64,000 nt of DNA from JAUIAI01 sp041396585 (GCA_041396585.1 JAWKYG010000020.1:1-64000), one strand, 5' to 3'; positions 27,647 through 39,339 are shown, numbered from the stretch's first letter. Program-made: numbers and translations. The notes: generated from the sequence alone by a model not told the origin.

Positions 27647-30279
27647 ATGAGCACGCAATCCGATGCTAAGCCCGACCTGGGAGCCTTCGTTGCGGAGGTG
27701 GATACCGGTGCTCGTCAACCCGTCGGCAGCGTGGCCCTGCTGGTGGCCGGGCTGGCCTTCGTGTGGTCGTTGTTCCAGTTGTATATCGCATCGGCGGTGC
27801 CGTTCTGGCTGACCGAGAATTTTGGCATCAACCTGGTGTTCAACAACCAGGAGGCGCGCCAGATTCACCTGGCATTCGCGATCGCGCTGGCCTCGTTCGC
27901 CTATCCGTTGTTCAAAGGAAGCTCGCGCACACAGATCCCGATCTACGACTGGATCCTGGCGGCTCTCGGTGTCATGAGCTGCCTGTATCTGCTGGTCTTC
28001 AAGGATGACATCGCGGCGCGCGCCGGTCTGCCCACCACCGCGGATCTGGTGATGTCCAGCATCGGCCTGATCTCACTGGCGATCGCGGTGTATCGATCGC
28101 TTGGCGTGCCGATGCTGATCGTGGCCGGCGTGTTTGTGCTCTATGTGTTTTTCGGCCATATGTCGTTCCTGCCCGAGGCCATTCAATGGAAGGGCGCCTC
28201 GTTTGGCAAGGCGCTCTGGCACTTCTGGATGCAGACCGAGGGGGTTTTCGGTGTTGCGTTGGGGGTGTCGGCCACGATGATCTTCCTGTTCGTGTTATTC
28301 GGGGCGCTGCTGGAACAGGCCGGGGCGGGAAACTATTTCATCCAGCTTGCGCTGGCCTTGCTCGGACATCTGCGTGGCGGGCCGGCCAAGGCCGCGGTCG
28401 TGGCATCGGGGATGAGCGGGCTCTACAGCGGTTCGTCGATCGCGAATGTGGTCACTACGGGCACCTTCACGATCCCGCTGATGCGCAAGACCGGTTTCAC
28501 CGCAGAAAAGGCCGGCGCGGTCGAGGTTGCCTCCTCGACCAACGGCCAGCTGACCCCACCGGTGATGGGCGCTGCCGCATTCCTGATCGCCGAGTTCACA
28601 GGCATCAGCTATACCGAGATCATCCGACATGCGCTGGTGCCGGCGCTGGTCTCGTACATCGCGCTCTTCTATATCGTGCACCTGGAGGCGCTCAAGCTCG
28701 GGCTGGAGGGCATGCAGCGGCCCACGCCGCGTTTGACGATGGCAGCCAAGGCACTGGGCTTTATCGGCGGATTCCTGTGCCTGCTCTTACTGGGAGGGGT
28801 CGTCTACTACGGGCTGGGTTGGGTAGCCACGGCGTTTCCAGTCATACGGCATTGGCCGGGGCGGCACTGTTCCTGGTGCTCTACCTGGTGTTGATCGGCA
28901 TTGCCGCCAGGCGCGCCGATCTGCGCGAACAGGACCGCAGTCGTTCACGGTCCTGCCGCGGGCCGATGAGTGGCCTTGACCGGCCTGCACTATGTGCTGC
29001 CGATTCTCGTGCTGCTGTGGTCGATCCTCATCGAGCGCCTGTCGCCGGCGCTGTCGGCTTTCTGGGCGTCGCTGGCCATGATTTTCGTGGTCATGACACA
29101 AGACTTCCTGAAGGGGGATGATGCGCGGTCAGGGTCTGAACTGGGGCCTGATCGGTGCGGGTATTCGCAATTTCGGCCTGGGCATGATCTCCGGTGCGCG
29201 CAACATGATTCCCATCGGGGTGGCCACCGGTGTGGCGGGCATCATCATCGGCACGGTGTCGCTGACGGGTGCCCATCAGGTCGTCGGTGAGTTCGTCGAA
29301 CTGCTGTCCGGCGGCAATCTGATGCGTGATGCTGTTTTTGGTGGCCGTGATGAGCCTGATCCTTGGCATGGGCCTGCCGACCACCGCCAACTACATCGTG
29401 GTGTCTTCGCTGATGGCGCCGGTGATCGTTTCCGTGGGGGCGCAATCGGGCCTGGTGGTGCCGCTGATCGCGGTGCATATGTTCGTGTTCTATTTCGGCA
29501 TTCTGGCCGATGACACACCGCCGGTCGGCCTGGCGGCATTCGCCGCCGCAGCGATTTCCGGTGGTGACCCGATTCGCACCGGTCTGCAGGGCTTTGCGTA
29601 CGACATCCGCACCGCGCTCCTGCCGTTCCTGTTCATCTTCAATACCGAACTGCTGCTGATCGACGTCGGCCCGCTCAAGGCCGTGTTCGTGTTCGTGATC
29701 GCGGTCATCGCGATGCTGTTGTTCGCCGCGGCGACCAGAGGCTTTTTCATCGTGCGCAGCCGCCGCTGGGAGAGCCTGGTGCTTCTGCTGGTGGCGTTTA
29801 CGCTGTTCCGGCCTGGCTACTGGTTGGACCAGATTCAGGAGCCTTTTGTCGCGCAGCCAGGCGCGAAGGCCATCGAACTGGCGGCTGCCCAGCCGGCCGG
29901 CAAGCCGCTGCGCATGGTCATCGCGGGCCCCGATTTCGACAATCCTGATCGCACCTCGCGAACCACGATCCTGCTGCCCATCGATGGCGCTGGCGAGGGC
30001 AGAGACAAAGGCTGGAGAAGGGCGGTTTGATGCTTGGCACGGCCGATGTCGGTGACCAGCCGGTGCAGGCGCTGGATGAGCCGATCGCTGGCACACCCTT
30101 CTTTACGAAGTTCCAGATGTTCGACTTCTACGGCGACAAACCCGTGGTGATCGAGCAGGTGGAACTCGAGGCAGCGCATGCCCAAGGAGGTCTTCTATCT
30201 GCCCGCGCTACTGTGCTGGGGCTGATCATCCTGATTCAGCGTCGCCGTCGCACCGAACCGGCGCTGGCCGGCAATTTGA
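27647..30279 (+). pseudogene. Fused TRAP transporter permease (4TM/12TM, DctQM-type), multiply frameshifted
   Basis: Inner-membrane permease that works with a TAXI receptor using an ion gradient. The first 400 codons are clean, with many membrane helices and the DctM-like SGLYSGSSIANVVTTGTFTIP and SSTNGQLTPPVMGAA motifs. From about 28845 the protein is scattered over frames: LAGAALFLVLYLVLIG, ALTGLHYVLPILVLLW, GLNWGLIGAGIRNFG, MSLILGMGLPTTANYI, GTPFFTKFQMFDFYGDKP and MPKEVFYLPALL. At least seven breaks are seen (about 28845, 28940, 28972, 29115, 29325, 30010, 30175-30222), most readable as single missing bases. The exact end is uncertain; TGA 30277-30279 fits the normal end after IQRRRRTEP. 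A long uninterrupted frame joining its tail to ybbA is spurious. Confidence 0.8.
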
Positions 30280-30420
30280 GCGAGAACCGCGCCGTCGATG
30301 CGATGATCGCCGCATGTGTCGATGGCCGCGAGCGAGCACGCGCGCAAGTGTTGACGGGCGCGATCGGGGTCGAGCCGGGCACGACTTACGCGAAGCTGAG
30401 GGCCGCAAGCCGACCTTCTT

Positions 30421-31126
30421 TCAGCGATGCTGCCGTGTCGCCTGACCAAGGCTTCCAAGCTCAGGCAACACGGTATCGAAAATCAGCGCCTGGGCCTCGG
30501 CAGTCGGGTGAGTGCCATCGGCCTGGAATAACTCCCGTCTGCCAACCAGTGGTTCGAGTAGAAAGGGCACCAGGGCGGTATCGAGCTCTGCAGCGATCGT
30601 CGGGAAGAGATTCGCGAATTGTTGACCATAGGCCCCATAGTTCGGCGGCACCTGCATGCCGACCAGCAACACCGAGGCACCCGATTCCCGGGCCATCGAA
30701 ATCATCGCGCGCAGATTCGCGTTCGTGCCTTCCAGCGGCAAACCGCGCAATGCATCGTGGCGCCGAGTTCGATGATCAGAATCGTGGGCCGATGCTTCTC
30801 GAGTCGGCCCAGGCGGGCCAGACCGTCGTCAGTGATGCTGCCGCTGATGCTGCCATTGATGAACTCCACGCCCGCGTCGTGGCGGTCGAAGTGCTGCTGC
30901 ATCAGATTGACCCAGCCACTGCCGCGCTCGATCCCGTACTCGGCCGAAAGGCTGTCGCCCAGACCAGCACGCGCATCGGCCCGGCCTGCGCCAGGGCATC
31001 ACGCATGCCCGGGGCTGCTGCGGCTACACTGCCCAGCAAGCCAAAAATCAGGCGGCGCCGACCGATACCATGTTCGAAGGATCGGGGTGTCGCATGCCCC
31101 AGCCGCCAAAACTGCAAGCCTTTCAT
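30421..31126 (-). pseudogene. tesA: SGNH-hydrolase esterase/thioesterase I (TesA-type), frameshifted
   Basis: Periplasmic GDSL-family esterase/thioesterase I. ATG 31126 begins a basic N-terminus and a hydrophobic segment (RRRLIFGLLGSVAAAAP), a likely export signal. The GDSL block is broken: in frame it reads LVWATAFRP, but adding one base gives LVLGDSLSAEYGIERGSG. A second break before DALRGLPLEG turns GANDA into GATMH by loss of one A. The remaining blocks VGMQVPPNYG and the catalytic DGTHPTAEAQ are intact. The start codon overlaps the divergent ybbA start codon by two bases, the tesA/ybbA pairing known from E. coli. Confidence 0.85.
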
Positions 31127-31808
31127 GAACGCGATCATAGTCGACCATCTTAGCAAACGCGTGCAGGACGCCGGTGGTGTCCTGACCATTCTCGATGATG
31201 TTTCCTTTGATCTCGGCAAGGGGGATTCTCTGGCGATCATCGGCGCGTCGGGGTCGGGAAAATCCACCTTGCTCGGGCTGCTCGCCGGGCTGGACACGCC
31301 CAGCGAAGGTCAGGTCACGATCTTCGGCACCCGCCTGTTCTCGATGACCGAGGATGAGCGTGCCGCATGGCGTGCCCGGCATCTGGGTTTCGTGTTCCAG
31401 AATTTTCAGCTGCTGCCGCAGATGACCGCGCTGGAAAATGTCGCATTGCCCCTGGAGCTGGCAGGCGCCGATGCGCCTTTGACACGCGCCCGCGACATGC
31501 TCGAGCGCGTCGGCCTGCGCGACCGTCTCAATCATTATCCGCGCACTTTGTCGGGCGGGGAGCAGCAACGGGTCGCTCTGGCACGTGCGTTCGCACCGCG
31601 ACCGGCCCTGCTATTGGCCGACGAACCCACCGGCAGCCTCGATGCCGCCACCGGCGAGCGGATCGTCGAGCTCTTGTTCGAGCTCAATGCGGATTCCGGC
31701 GCCACCCTGGTGCTGGTGACCCACGATGCGGCGCTGGCGGCCCGTTGCGGCGTCCAGATCGCACTGGCGGCTGGCCGCCTCGTGGCGCCGGCCGCGTCGG
31801 AGGCGTGA
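31125..31808 (+). CDS. ybbA: ABC transporter ATP-binding protein, YbbA/LolD-like
   Basis: ATPase subunit of 227 residues with Walker A GASGSGKST (about 40-48), Q-loop FVFQNFQL, signature LSGGEQQRVALARA, Walker B LLLADEPTGSLD and the H-loop VTHD. This belongs to the macrolide-export/lipoprotein-release (MacB/LolD) group. Divergent pairing with tesA identifies it as YbbA-like. The usual partner, the large FtsX-type permease YbbP, is absent: pgi follows on the opposite strand with only 6 bases between stops. Either the permease is encoded elsewhere or the ATPase acts alone. Confidence 0.9.
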   Translation: MNAIIVDHLSKRVQDAGGVLTILDDVSFDLGKGDSLAIIGASGSGKSTLLGLLAGLDTPSEGQVTIFGTRLFSMTEDERAAWRARHLGFVFQNFQLLPQMTALENVALPLELAGADAPLTRARDMLERVGLRDRLNHYPRTLSGGEQQRVALARAFAPRPALLLADEPTGSLDAATGERIVELLFELNADSGATLVLVTHDAALAARCGVQIALAAGRLVAPAASEA

Positions 31809-31814
31809 TCGCGA

Positions 31815-33406
31815 TCAGTCGCGTAGTTGCCGATGCAGCGCGGCGATCGAGGGATCGAGCGCGACCTTCATCGGGTCAGTGGCGCCGCCGAGCAGTGCCT
31901 CATGCTTGGTGGCAATCTTCTTGCCCAGCTCGACACCCCACTGGTCGAACGAGTTGATGTCGAGCAGCCAGCCCAGGGCGGCTGTCTTGTGCTCGTAGAG
32001 AGCGATCAATGCGCCGAAATGCCAGGGATCCAGACGCGGCATCAGAATCGTGCTCGAGGGTCGGTTGCCCGGATAGACCTTGTGCGGGTCATCGACATCG
32101 GCCTGACCGTGTAGCAGGGCCTCGGCCTGCGCGATGCCGTTGGCAAGCAAGCCGATCGCGCGTTCATGGGCATCGAAGCGCGCCGGTTTGACCAGAATGA
32201 ACTCGACCGGCTGCGCCTGTGGCCCCTGGTGTAGCGACTGAAAGAACGAATGCTGGGCATCGGTGCCGGGCTCGCCCCAGATCACCGGGCTCGCCGGCGC
32301 TTCGAGTGGTTCTCCGTGGCGTCGAACCCGCTTGCCGTTGCTCTCCATCTGCAGTTGCTGAAGATAGGCGGGCAGCCGCGACAGCGCTTGCGCATAAGGG
32401 ATCACAGCTTCCGTCTGGGCTCCCACCGCATCGGCGTTCCACAATGACAGCAGCGCCATCAGCAGCGGGGCATTACGCTGCCACGGTGTCTCACGAAAAT
32501 GGCGGTCCATCGCATGCGCGCCGGCCAGCATCTGATCGAAACCCTGGCCACCGATGGCGATCGCGACCGGCAGACCAATTGCCGACCACAGCGAGTAGCG
32601 GCCGCCAACCCAGTCGCGAAACGGGAAGATCGCCTGGTCGGACAAACCGAACGCCTGCGCGCCGGCAGGATTGGCGGTGACGCCCACCAGATGGTCCTGA
32701 AGTTCATGCTCGCCGATGCCGGCATCGAGAAACCAGTCGCGTACGGCGCGCGCGTTACGCGCGGTTTCGACGGTCCGCCATGACTTGGATGCGATGATCG
32801 CAACGGTCTCGTGGGGATCGGCCCGCATGGCAATCCGGCGCCACGCTTCGGGATCGATGTTGGCCAGGAAGTGCACGGTGATCGCGGGGTCTGCGAACTC
32901 GTTCAGCGCATCGCAGGCCAGCAAGGGCCCAGTTGCGAGCCGCCGATGCCGACGTTCACGTATGTCGGATCCGCTGTCCGCGCGCCACGCAGTTCGCCGC
33001 GGCGGATTCCCGCGGCATAGGCGCGCATCCGTGCCCGCGTGTGCTCGATCTCGAGGCTGACCGGTTCGCCCTGCGCTCCCAGGCTCAGGCGCGCACCGTC
33101 CGGTGCCCGCAACGCCACATGAAAGACCGCGCGGCCCTCGGTTTCATTGACGATCTCGCCAGCGAACATGGCATCGCGCTTTTCGGCCAGGCGGGATGTC
33201 TGGACCAGACGCTCCCAGTCGGGCAGGGCGCTTTCCGGCATGCGGTGACGGCTGAAATCCAGATACAGGCCGGCCGCATGCAGCGAAAACCGCGACATCC
33301 GCTGCGGTTCATCGGCGAACAGGTCGAGGATGCGAAGCTCCCGACACTGGCGGGCTCGATCGCGAAAGGCCGCCAGGGCGTGCGGGTAGCTGGGATCGGT
33401 CTGCAT
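31815..33406 (-). pseudogene. pgi: Glucose-6-phosphate isomerase, one frameshift
   Basis: Interconverts glucose-6-P and fructose-6-P. The gene starts at ATG 33406, preceded by GAGGAAA, and is complete to 31815 (about 530 residues restored). Motifs include NVGIGGSQLGP, DWVGGRYSLWSAIGLP (signature 1), GTDAQHSFFQSLHQG and DQWGVELGKK (signature 2). The only break is near 32922, within GPLLACDALN, where a run of Cs has lost one base; the first frame then ends at 32903. This is a textbook homopolymer deletion. The gene converges on ybbA. Confidence 0.92.
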
Positions 33407-33428
33407 GGTTTTTCCTCTAGCACGGTCC

Positions 33429-33468
33429 GCGAGACACTGCGCACCTTGTGTTGGTGCGTCACTCTCGC
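33429..33468. other. Two-part hairpin between nnr and pgi
   Basis: Outer arms GCGAGA (33429-33434) and TCTCGC (33463-33468), and inner arms CGCACC (33440-33445) and GGTGCG (33453-33458), are each perfectly complementary, separated by a small internal loop and closed by TTGTGTT. In the minus-strand RNA it lies in the 217-base space between the nnr stop and the pgi start, 23 bases before the pgi ATG. It might be an nnr end structure or a pgi leader element. No U-run follows. Confidence 0.4.
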
Positions 33469-33623
33469 GCCGCCATTGTCCGGCAATTCCCGGGTGGGTG
33501 CAGCGTGTTGTGCGCTGCGGGCGACCCAGGCGATCCAGGCATGGGGCATGGTCGTGAGCCATGCACCTGGCAACGCTCGCCCGGGATCGCGGGCGGGCCC
33601 GAGATGGCGCTGCGCAGTGGCGC

Positions 33624-35180
33624 TCAGAGCGCGTTGATCACTTCCACGATGCTCTCGAGCAGGCTCTCCAATGACAAGCCGATGCCGCGGCGGTGTCCCG
33701 CGTGCCATGTCTGCGCGGCCTCACCGTGCACGACGGCGGCCAGCCCGGCAGCCTCCCATGCCGCGTATCCCTGCGCGAGCAGCCCGCCGATCATGCCTGC
33801 CAGGACATCACCCGTGCCGCCGGTCGCCAGTGCCGCGCTGCCCGTGGTGACGATGCCCCAACGACCGTCGGGGCCGGCGAGAATCGAACCGGCCCCCTTG
33901 AGGAGCGTGCATGCCTCGAAGCGAGCCGCGATCTCGCGGGCGGCGCTCAGGCGATCCCGCTCGACCTCACGGACCTCGCGGCCAAGCAGGCGCGCGGCCT
34001 CCAGCGGATGCGGTGTGAAAACCACCGCCGGCCCGCCGCGGCGTTCGCGCAGCAGCGCCGTCCAGCGTTCGCGATCCTGTTCGCCGGCCAGCAGATTCAA
34101 GGCGTCCGCATCCAGGCAGATGGGCAGCTCCAGCTCCAGCGCCCGACCGAGCAGCGAGCGTGCGGCCGCACCGGTGCCCAGGCCGCAGCCGACGGTCAAC
34201 GCGCTTGCCCGCCCCATATGCGCCGAGAACTCGCTCGGCCGCTCAGCCTGCCAGGCCATGATCTGAGGCGTTGCGGTGCTGAATACCGGTCCGTCCGGAC
34301 CGAGCGTTGCCGTTTTTCCCGCGCCGACCGCGCGCGCGCCCTGAGCTGCGAGCAAGGCCGCTCCCGGCATCCCGGCCGCGCCGCCGACAATCACCGCGGT
34401 TCCAAACACCCCCTTGTGCGCCACCGGCGAGCGCTCGGACAATCGGGCCCGCGCCCAGCCCTGATCGATGCGCAGGCCGTCGGCGGCCTGGGTGGGCAGT
34501 GACAGCGTTGCCAAGGTCAGCTCACCGGTCAGTTCCGGCCCGTGTCCGGTGTGCAGGCCTGGTTTGTCGGCGATCATGGTGACGGTGGCCGTGGCCCGCA
34601 CGGCGCTTGCCAGGGGCCCCCCGACCAGGCTGCCTCGTTGCGCATCGAGCCCGCTCGGTACGTCGACCGCCAGCACCGGGCCATCGTAGCGGTGGGTGAG
34701 ATCGGCGAAGCGGGCGCTGGCCCCCCCGAGCGGGCGGGCCAGCCCGATCCCGAACAGGCCATCCAGGAGCAACGCCGGACGGTCCTCCGGCAGGTGGCGG
34801 ACGATATCGGCCAGGGGCGCGAACCCACCGCCCTGGCTCAACCAGCGGGTGTGAATCGCGGCCGCATCCGCTGCCGCCGGCGGCGCGGTGATCTCGGTCA
34901 GGGCGAACACCGGATAGCCGAGCCGGGCGAGTTTCATCAGCGCCAGCAGTGCATCGCCGCCGTTGTTGCCGGGCCCGATCGCAGCCATCACCGGCGCGCC
35001 GCGCGGCTGGCGCCGCAACAGGGTATCGGCGCGCTCACAGAGCGCCTGCGCCGCCCGATCCATAAGTTCGCCGGGGCCGCATCGGGCCTGGGCCGCACTC
35101 TCGATACCCCGAATCCGCTCGTTGAACAGGAAACCGGAGCGTTCGCGGCCGAAGGCCGACTGCCTGCTTGCGCCATCCAT
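33624..35180 (-). CDS. nnr: Bifunctional NAD(P)HX epimerase / ADP-dependent NAD(P)HX dehydratase
   Basis: Repairs hydrated NADH and NADPH. The 518-residue protein has an N-terminal YjeF_N epimerase domain (about 20-225: AIGPGNNGGDALLAL, LLDGLFGIGL, DVPSGLDAQRG) and a C-terminal ribokinase-like dehydratase domain (about 245-510: GTAVIVGGAAGMPGAALLA, LDADALNLLAG, VFTPHPLEAARL, and the catalytic SAALATGGTGDVLAGMIGG). Frame and length are normal. The first 20 residues are basic and not conserved-looking, so a later start is possible. The 200 bases to purL contain no recognisable gene. Confidence 0.94.
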   Translation of the reverse strand: MDGASRQSAFGRERSGFLFNERIRGIESAAQARCGPGELMDRAAQALCERADTLLRRQPRGAPVMAAIGPGNNGGDALLALMKLARLGYPVFALTEITAPPAAADAAAIHTRWLSQGGGFAPLADIVRHLPEDRPALLLDGLFGIGLARPLGGASARFADLTHRYDGPVLAVDVPSGLDAQRGSLVGGPLASAVRATATVTMIADKPGLHTGHGPELTGELTLATLSLPTQAADGLRIDQGWARARLSERSPVAHKGVFGTAVIVGGAAGMPGAALLAAQGARAVGAGKTATLGPDGPVFSTATPQIMAWQAERPSEFSAHMGRASALTVGCGLGTGAAARSLLGRALELELPICLDADALNLLAGEQDRERWTALLRERRGGPAVVFTPHPLEAARLLGREVREVERDRLSAAREIAARFEACTLLKGAGSILAGPDGRWGIVTTGSAALATGGTGDVLAGMIGGLLAQGYAAWEAAGLAAVVHGEAAQTWHAGHRRGIGLSLESLLESIVEVINAL

Positions 35181-35380
35181 GCTGAAACCTCACGCATGCC
35201 GCCGATGCCGACCAAGAAACGGGTCGTCGCCCGGGGTCTGCTGGATCAGATTCCGTGGCGCGATCCGAGGCGCCTCGAGGACTGCCGCGCCTCTGGCGAG
35301 CCCGGCCGCACCGCCGCCGGCACCATAGAGCGCGGTGCCGGGACAGCCCTTACTATAATCGTGCTTTGCCCGTCGACGTC

Positions 35381-38300
35381 ATGCCCCATTCGCTCTTGCT
35401 TCCCGGCGCAGCCGCGCTGTCGCCGTTCCGTGTCGCGCGCCTCGTGCAGGCCGCCGGCGCGTGACCCCTCGATCGAACGCTCCAGCGCCCGCCATGTCTA
35501 TCTGTCTGCCTGAGCAGCCCCGCCGACGATCTCACGGCCCGGCGCCTGGCCTCTCTTCTGGAGGCCCAGCCGGCCAAGCCCTTGCCCGATGATGATTCAT
35601 CCGCGCTCTATGTACTGCCGCGCCTGGGCACGATTTCGCCTTGGTCGACCAGGCCTGGATATCGCTCATCGATGCAGCTTCGATACCGTGTTGCGCATCG
35701 AGCGAGGGCTGCGCTATGAACCGGGGTTCAAGCGTGGCTTGCTGGGCCGGCGCAAGCAGGCCGTCGCCGACCTCTCTCACCTGGCCGATCTCCTTCATGA
35801 CCGGATGACGGAATCCGTGCTCTATGAGCGCCCCGAAGCGGCCAGGGTGTTCGAGCCGCCGACGGCGGGACGGCTTGCACATGTCGCTCTGGGCAGCGAT
35901 GGACGGGCGGCTTTGCAGCGCGCCAATCGTGATCTGGGCCTGGCGTTGTCGCCCGACGAAATCGACTATCTGGTCGAGGCCTTCGAGCGCGAGGGCCGGG
36001 ATCCGACCGATGTCGAGCTCATGATGTTCGCCCAGGCCAATTCCGAACACTGCCGGCACAAGATCTTCAATGCCGACTGGACCCTCGATGGTGAGCCCGT
36101 GGCGCAATCCCTGTTCGGGATGATTCGGGACACCCACGCGGCCACACCGGCGGGCACGATCGTGGCCTACAAAGACAACGCCGCGATTCTCGAAGGCTCG
36201 ACCATCACCCGGCTCGAGCCCGATTCGCCGGGCAGGGCGCGCTCGGCACGACGCGCGCAACGGCCGGTCCACCACGTCTTGAAGGTGAGACCACAATCAT
36301 CCACCGCGATCTCTCCGTTCGCCGGGGCAGCCACGGGTGCCGGCGGCCGGATCCGTGACGAAGGCGCGACCGGTCAGGGCGCCGCTCACGCTACGGACCG
36401 ACCAGCTACGGTCTCGCATTTGCGGATCCCGGGTTCGAGCATTCCGTGGGAGTCGCCCGATCACCCGGCTGCGCCCGCTCGAATGGCCAGCGCGTTGCGC
36501 ATCATGCTCGATGGACCGATCGGTGCAGCCGCCTTCAACAATGAGGATTTCGGCAACCTAATCTGGTCGGCTATTTTCGTTCGTACGAGGCCCGCCATGA
36601 CGGGCAATGGCGCGGCACTATCACAAGCCGATCATGATCGCCGGAGGTCGGCAGTATCGATGCCGGCCTGGTCCACAAACGGCCTGCCGGTGGGCAGCCT
36701 GCTGATTGCAACTGGGCGGCCCCGGCATGCGTATCGGGCTGGGCGGGGGCCGCCTCGAGCATGGTCGGCGGCAATGACGAATCCCTGGACTTCGACTGCA
36801 GCGCGGAAATCCCGAGATGTAACGCCGCGCTCAGGAGTCATCGACGGATGCTGGCGCCTGGGCGGGGGCGACAATCCGGTGCTGTCGATTCACGATGTCG
36901 GTGCGGGCGGACTCTCGGCGCAATGCCCGAGCTGGTTCTGATGCCGGCCGAAGCGCTGCTGGCCCTGGTCCAGATTCCGACCGATGATCCGTCTCTTTCG
37001 CCTGCCGAGATCTGGTGCAATGAATCGCAGGAGCGTTATGTCCTCGCGATCAAACCGGATCGCTATGCGGTGTTCGAACAGCCTATGCGCTCGCGAGCAG
37101 ACACCGTTCGCGGTGGCAGACGTCACCGACGATGGCCGCCGCCTGATCGATGATCGACCGGGGCACGAGGGCCAGATGCCGGGTGGATATCGGTCTCGAT
37201 GTGCTCTGCTTGGCAAGCCGCCGAAGATGACCCGCCACGGCCGTACCCGGCAGCGGCGGGTCATTGCGCCAGTCTGACCGGCGTGAGCCTCGAGGCGGCG
37301 ATCATCAAGGTTCTGCAGATGCCCGCGGTGGCCGACAAGTCGTTTCTGGTCACGATTGCCGATCGTACGGTGGGCGGTCTCAGCCGTGATCCGATGGTCG
37401 GGCCCTGGCAGGTGCCGGTGGCAGACTGCGCGATCGGCCTGCTTGGCCGAGGGCGATGCCGGAAGATGCCCTGGCGATCGAGGGAACGCTCGCCGGTCGC
37501 CGATCTCGATCCTGCGGCCGCATCGCGCCTGGCGATCGGCGGGCGCTGACCAATCTTGCCGGCATCGGTTCGTTCGAGGGCGGCTGGAACGGGTAAAAGC
37601 TATCGGCCAACTGGATGGCGGCCTGGTGAACCCGGCGAGGAAGATGCCGACCTATTCCGCCCGGTCCGAGCCGCGCGCGACACCTGTATCGCCCTGGGTC
37701 TCGCGGTTCCGGTCGGCAAGGATTCCTGTCGATGCGCACGGCCACGCATAGCCGCGCCGGCGAAGCCACCACACGGTCGCCTCGCCGGTGTCGCTGATTG
37801 TCAGTGCCTGGGCGCCGGTTGCCGATGTGGGGCGGGCCATGTCACCCCGAGCTGCAAGCGGGACCAGGATTCGGTTCTGGTCTGATCGACCTTGCCGCTG
37901 GTCGGCAGCGCCTGGGCGGATCGATGTTGGCGCAAGCCATCGGTCAGCCGGGCGGCGCCGCGGACCTCGATGATCCCGCTAGCCTTATGCTTGAAAAGGC
38001 GTTGGCCGTGGTCGGCGGGCTGGTCGATGATGGCCGCGTGCTGGCCTGTCATGACCGCTCGGACGGAGGGCTGTTGGTCAGCCTGCTCAGGAAATGGCGA
38101 TGGCATCCGCCTGTGGCATGTCGATCAATCTCGACATGCTGACCATCGATCCACATGCGACCGATTGGGGCGAGCTACAAGATCCGCCCCGAGCAAGTGT
38201 CGGTGCAGCGCCAGGAGCGTACGCTTGGCGCCCTGTTCGCCGAAGAGCTCTGGTCACGTGGTGCAGGTGGCCGCAGATCAGCGCGACCAGGTTCTCGGAT

Positions 38301-39339
38301 GCCTGCAGCAGGCCGGCCTTGGCGCCTGTTCGCATGTCGTGGCTGACCCGACGACACTGACGAGATCGCAATCTACCGCGATGGCCGATGCATCTACCGT
38401 GAGCGCCGCAGCGCACGCTGCGCCGCGCCTGGAGCACGGTCAGCCATCAGATGATGCGCTTGCGCGACGATCCCGGACTGTGCGGATGAATGGCTGACGT
38501 CGGTCTGCGAAGACCGGGGCGAGCCTACGCAGCTGTGCCATTCGATCCCCAACATGACATCGCGGCGCCCATGATCAATACGGGCGCGTCGAAGGTGTGG
38601 CGATTCTTCGCGAGCAAGGAGTGAACAGCCAGCATGAGATGGCAGCGGCACTGCCGCGGGCTTTGATGCGGTCGACGTCCATATGACCGATCTGTTCGCC
38701 GGCAGGTTCTCGCTCGACGATTTCAGAGGGCTCGCGGCCTGCGGCGGCTTCTCCTACGGTGATGTACTTGGCGCCGGCCGAGGCTGGGCCGCCTCGGTTT
38801 TGTTCAATGCGGCGATGGCCGAGCAGTTCCTGCGCTTCTTCCACCGTGCGGATACCTTCTCCTTCGGCGCCTGCAATGGCTGTCAGATGCTTGCCGAGCT
38901 GCGCTCGCTGATTCCCGGCGCGGAGCACTGGCCGAGCTTCGTGCGCAACCGCTCCGAGCAGTTCGAGGGCCGTCTGGTCGAGGTCGAGGTTCTGGACTCA
39001 CCTTCGATCCTGTTTGCTGGGATGGCCGGAATGCGGGCGCCGATCGTGGTCTCGAACGGCGAGGGCAGGGTGAACTGGCCGGGGCCGCAACCGGCCCAGG
39101 CAAAGCCGGTGCTGCGCTTTGCCGGCAGCCAGGGGGCGGCGGAGCAATACCCCGCGAATCCGAACGGCTCGCCGGCAGGCATCACCGGCCTGTGCAGTCT
39201 GGATGGCCGGGCCACGATCGTGATGCCTCATCCCGAGCGCGTGCATCTGAGCGCCCAGATGAGCTGGGCACCGCGGGATGCGGGCCGCTGGTCGCCCTGG
39301 ATGCGGATGTTCCGCAATGCCAGGGTGTGGGTCGGCTGA
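35381..39339 (+). pseudogene. purL: Phosphoribosylformylglycinamidine synthase, heavily frameshifted
   Basis: Fourth step of purine synthesis; the large single-chain form (about 1,310 residues) with a C-terminal glutaminase. The N-terminus HSLLLPGAAALSPFRVARL starts at ATG 35381, behind TATAAT at 35354-35359. Segments run co-linearly but in shifting frames: LYVLPRLGTISPW, DVELMMFAQANSEHCRHKIF, ASALRIMLDGPIGAAAFNNE, EIWCNESQERYVLAI, VADKSFLVTIADRTVGG, CHDRSDGG. From 38683 to the stop the frame is clean: AACGGFSYGDVLGAG, ACNGCQMLAEL (catalytic Cys) and MPHPERV (His/Glu). Total length equals an intact gene, so no sizeable deletion has occurred. I count at least fifteen frame changes in 3.3 kb, the worst region of the window. 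Confidence 0.88.

Noticed and set aside
30027..31808. A 593-codon plus-strand frame joining the TRAP permease tail to the YbbA ATPase
   Set aside because: The middle 280 codons are antisense to tesA and have no protein character; the ATPase has its own ATG at 31125. The join arises from frameshifts in the permease.
34542..35513. A 323-codon plus-strand frame opposite nnr
   Set aside because: It is antisense to a complete nnr gene and its last part is an out-of-frame reading of the purL start.
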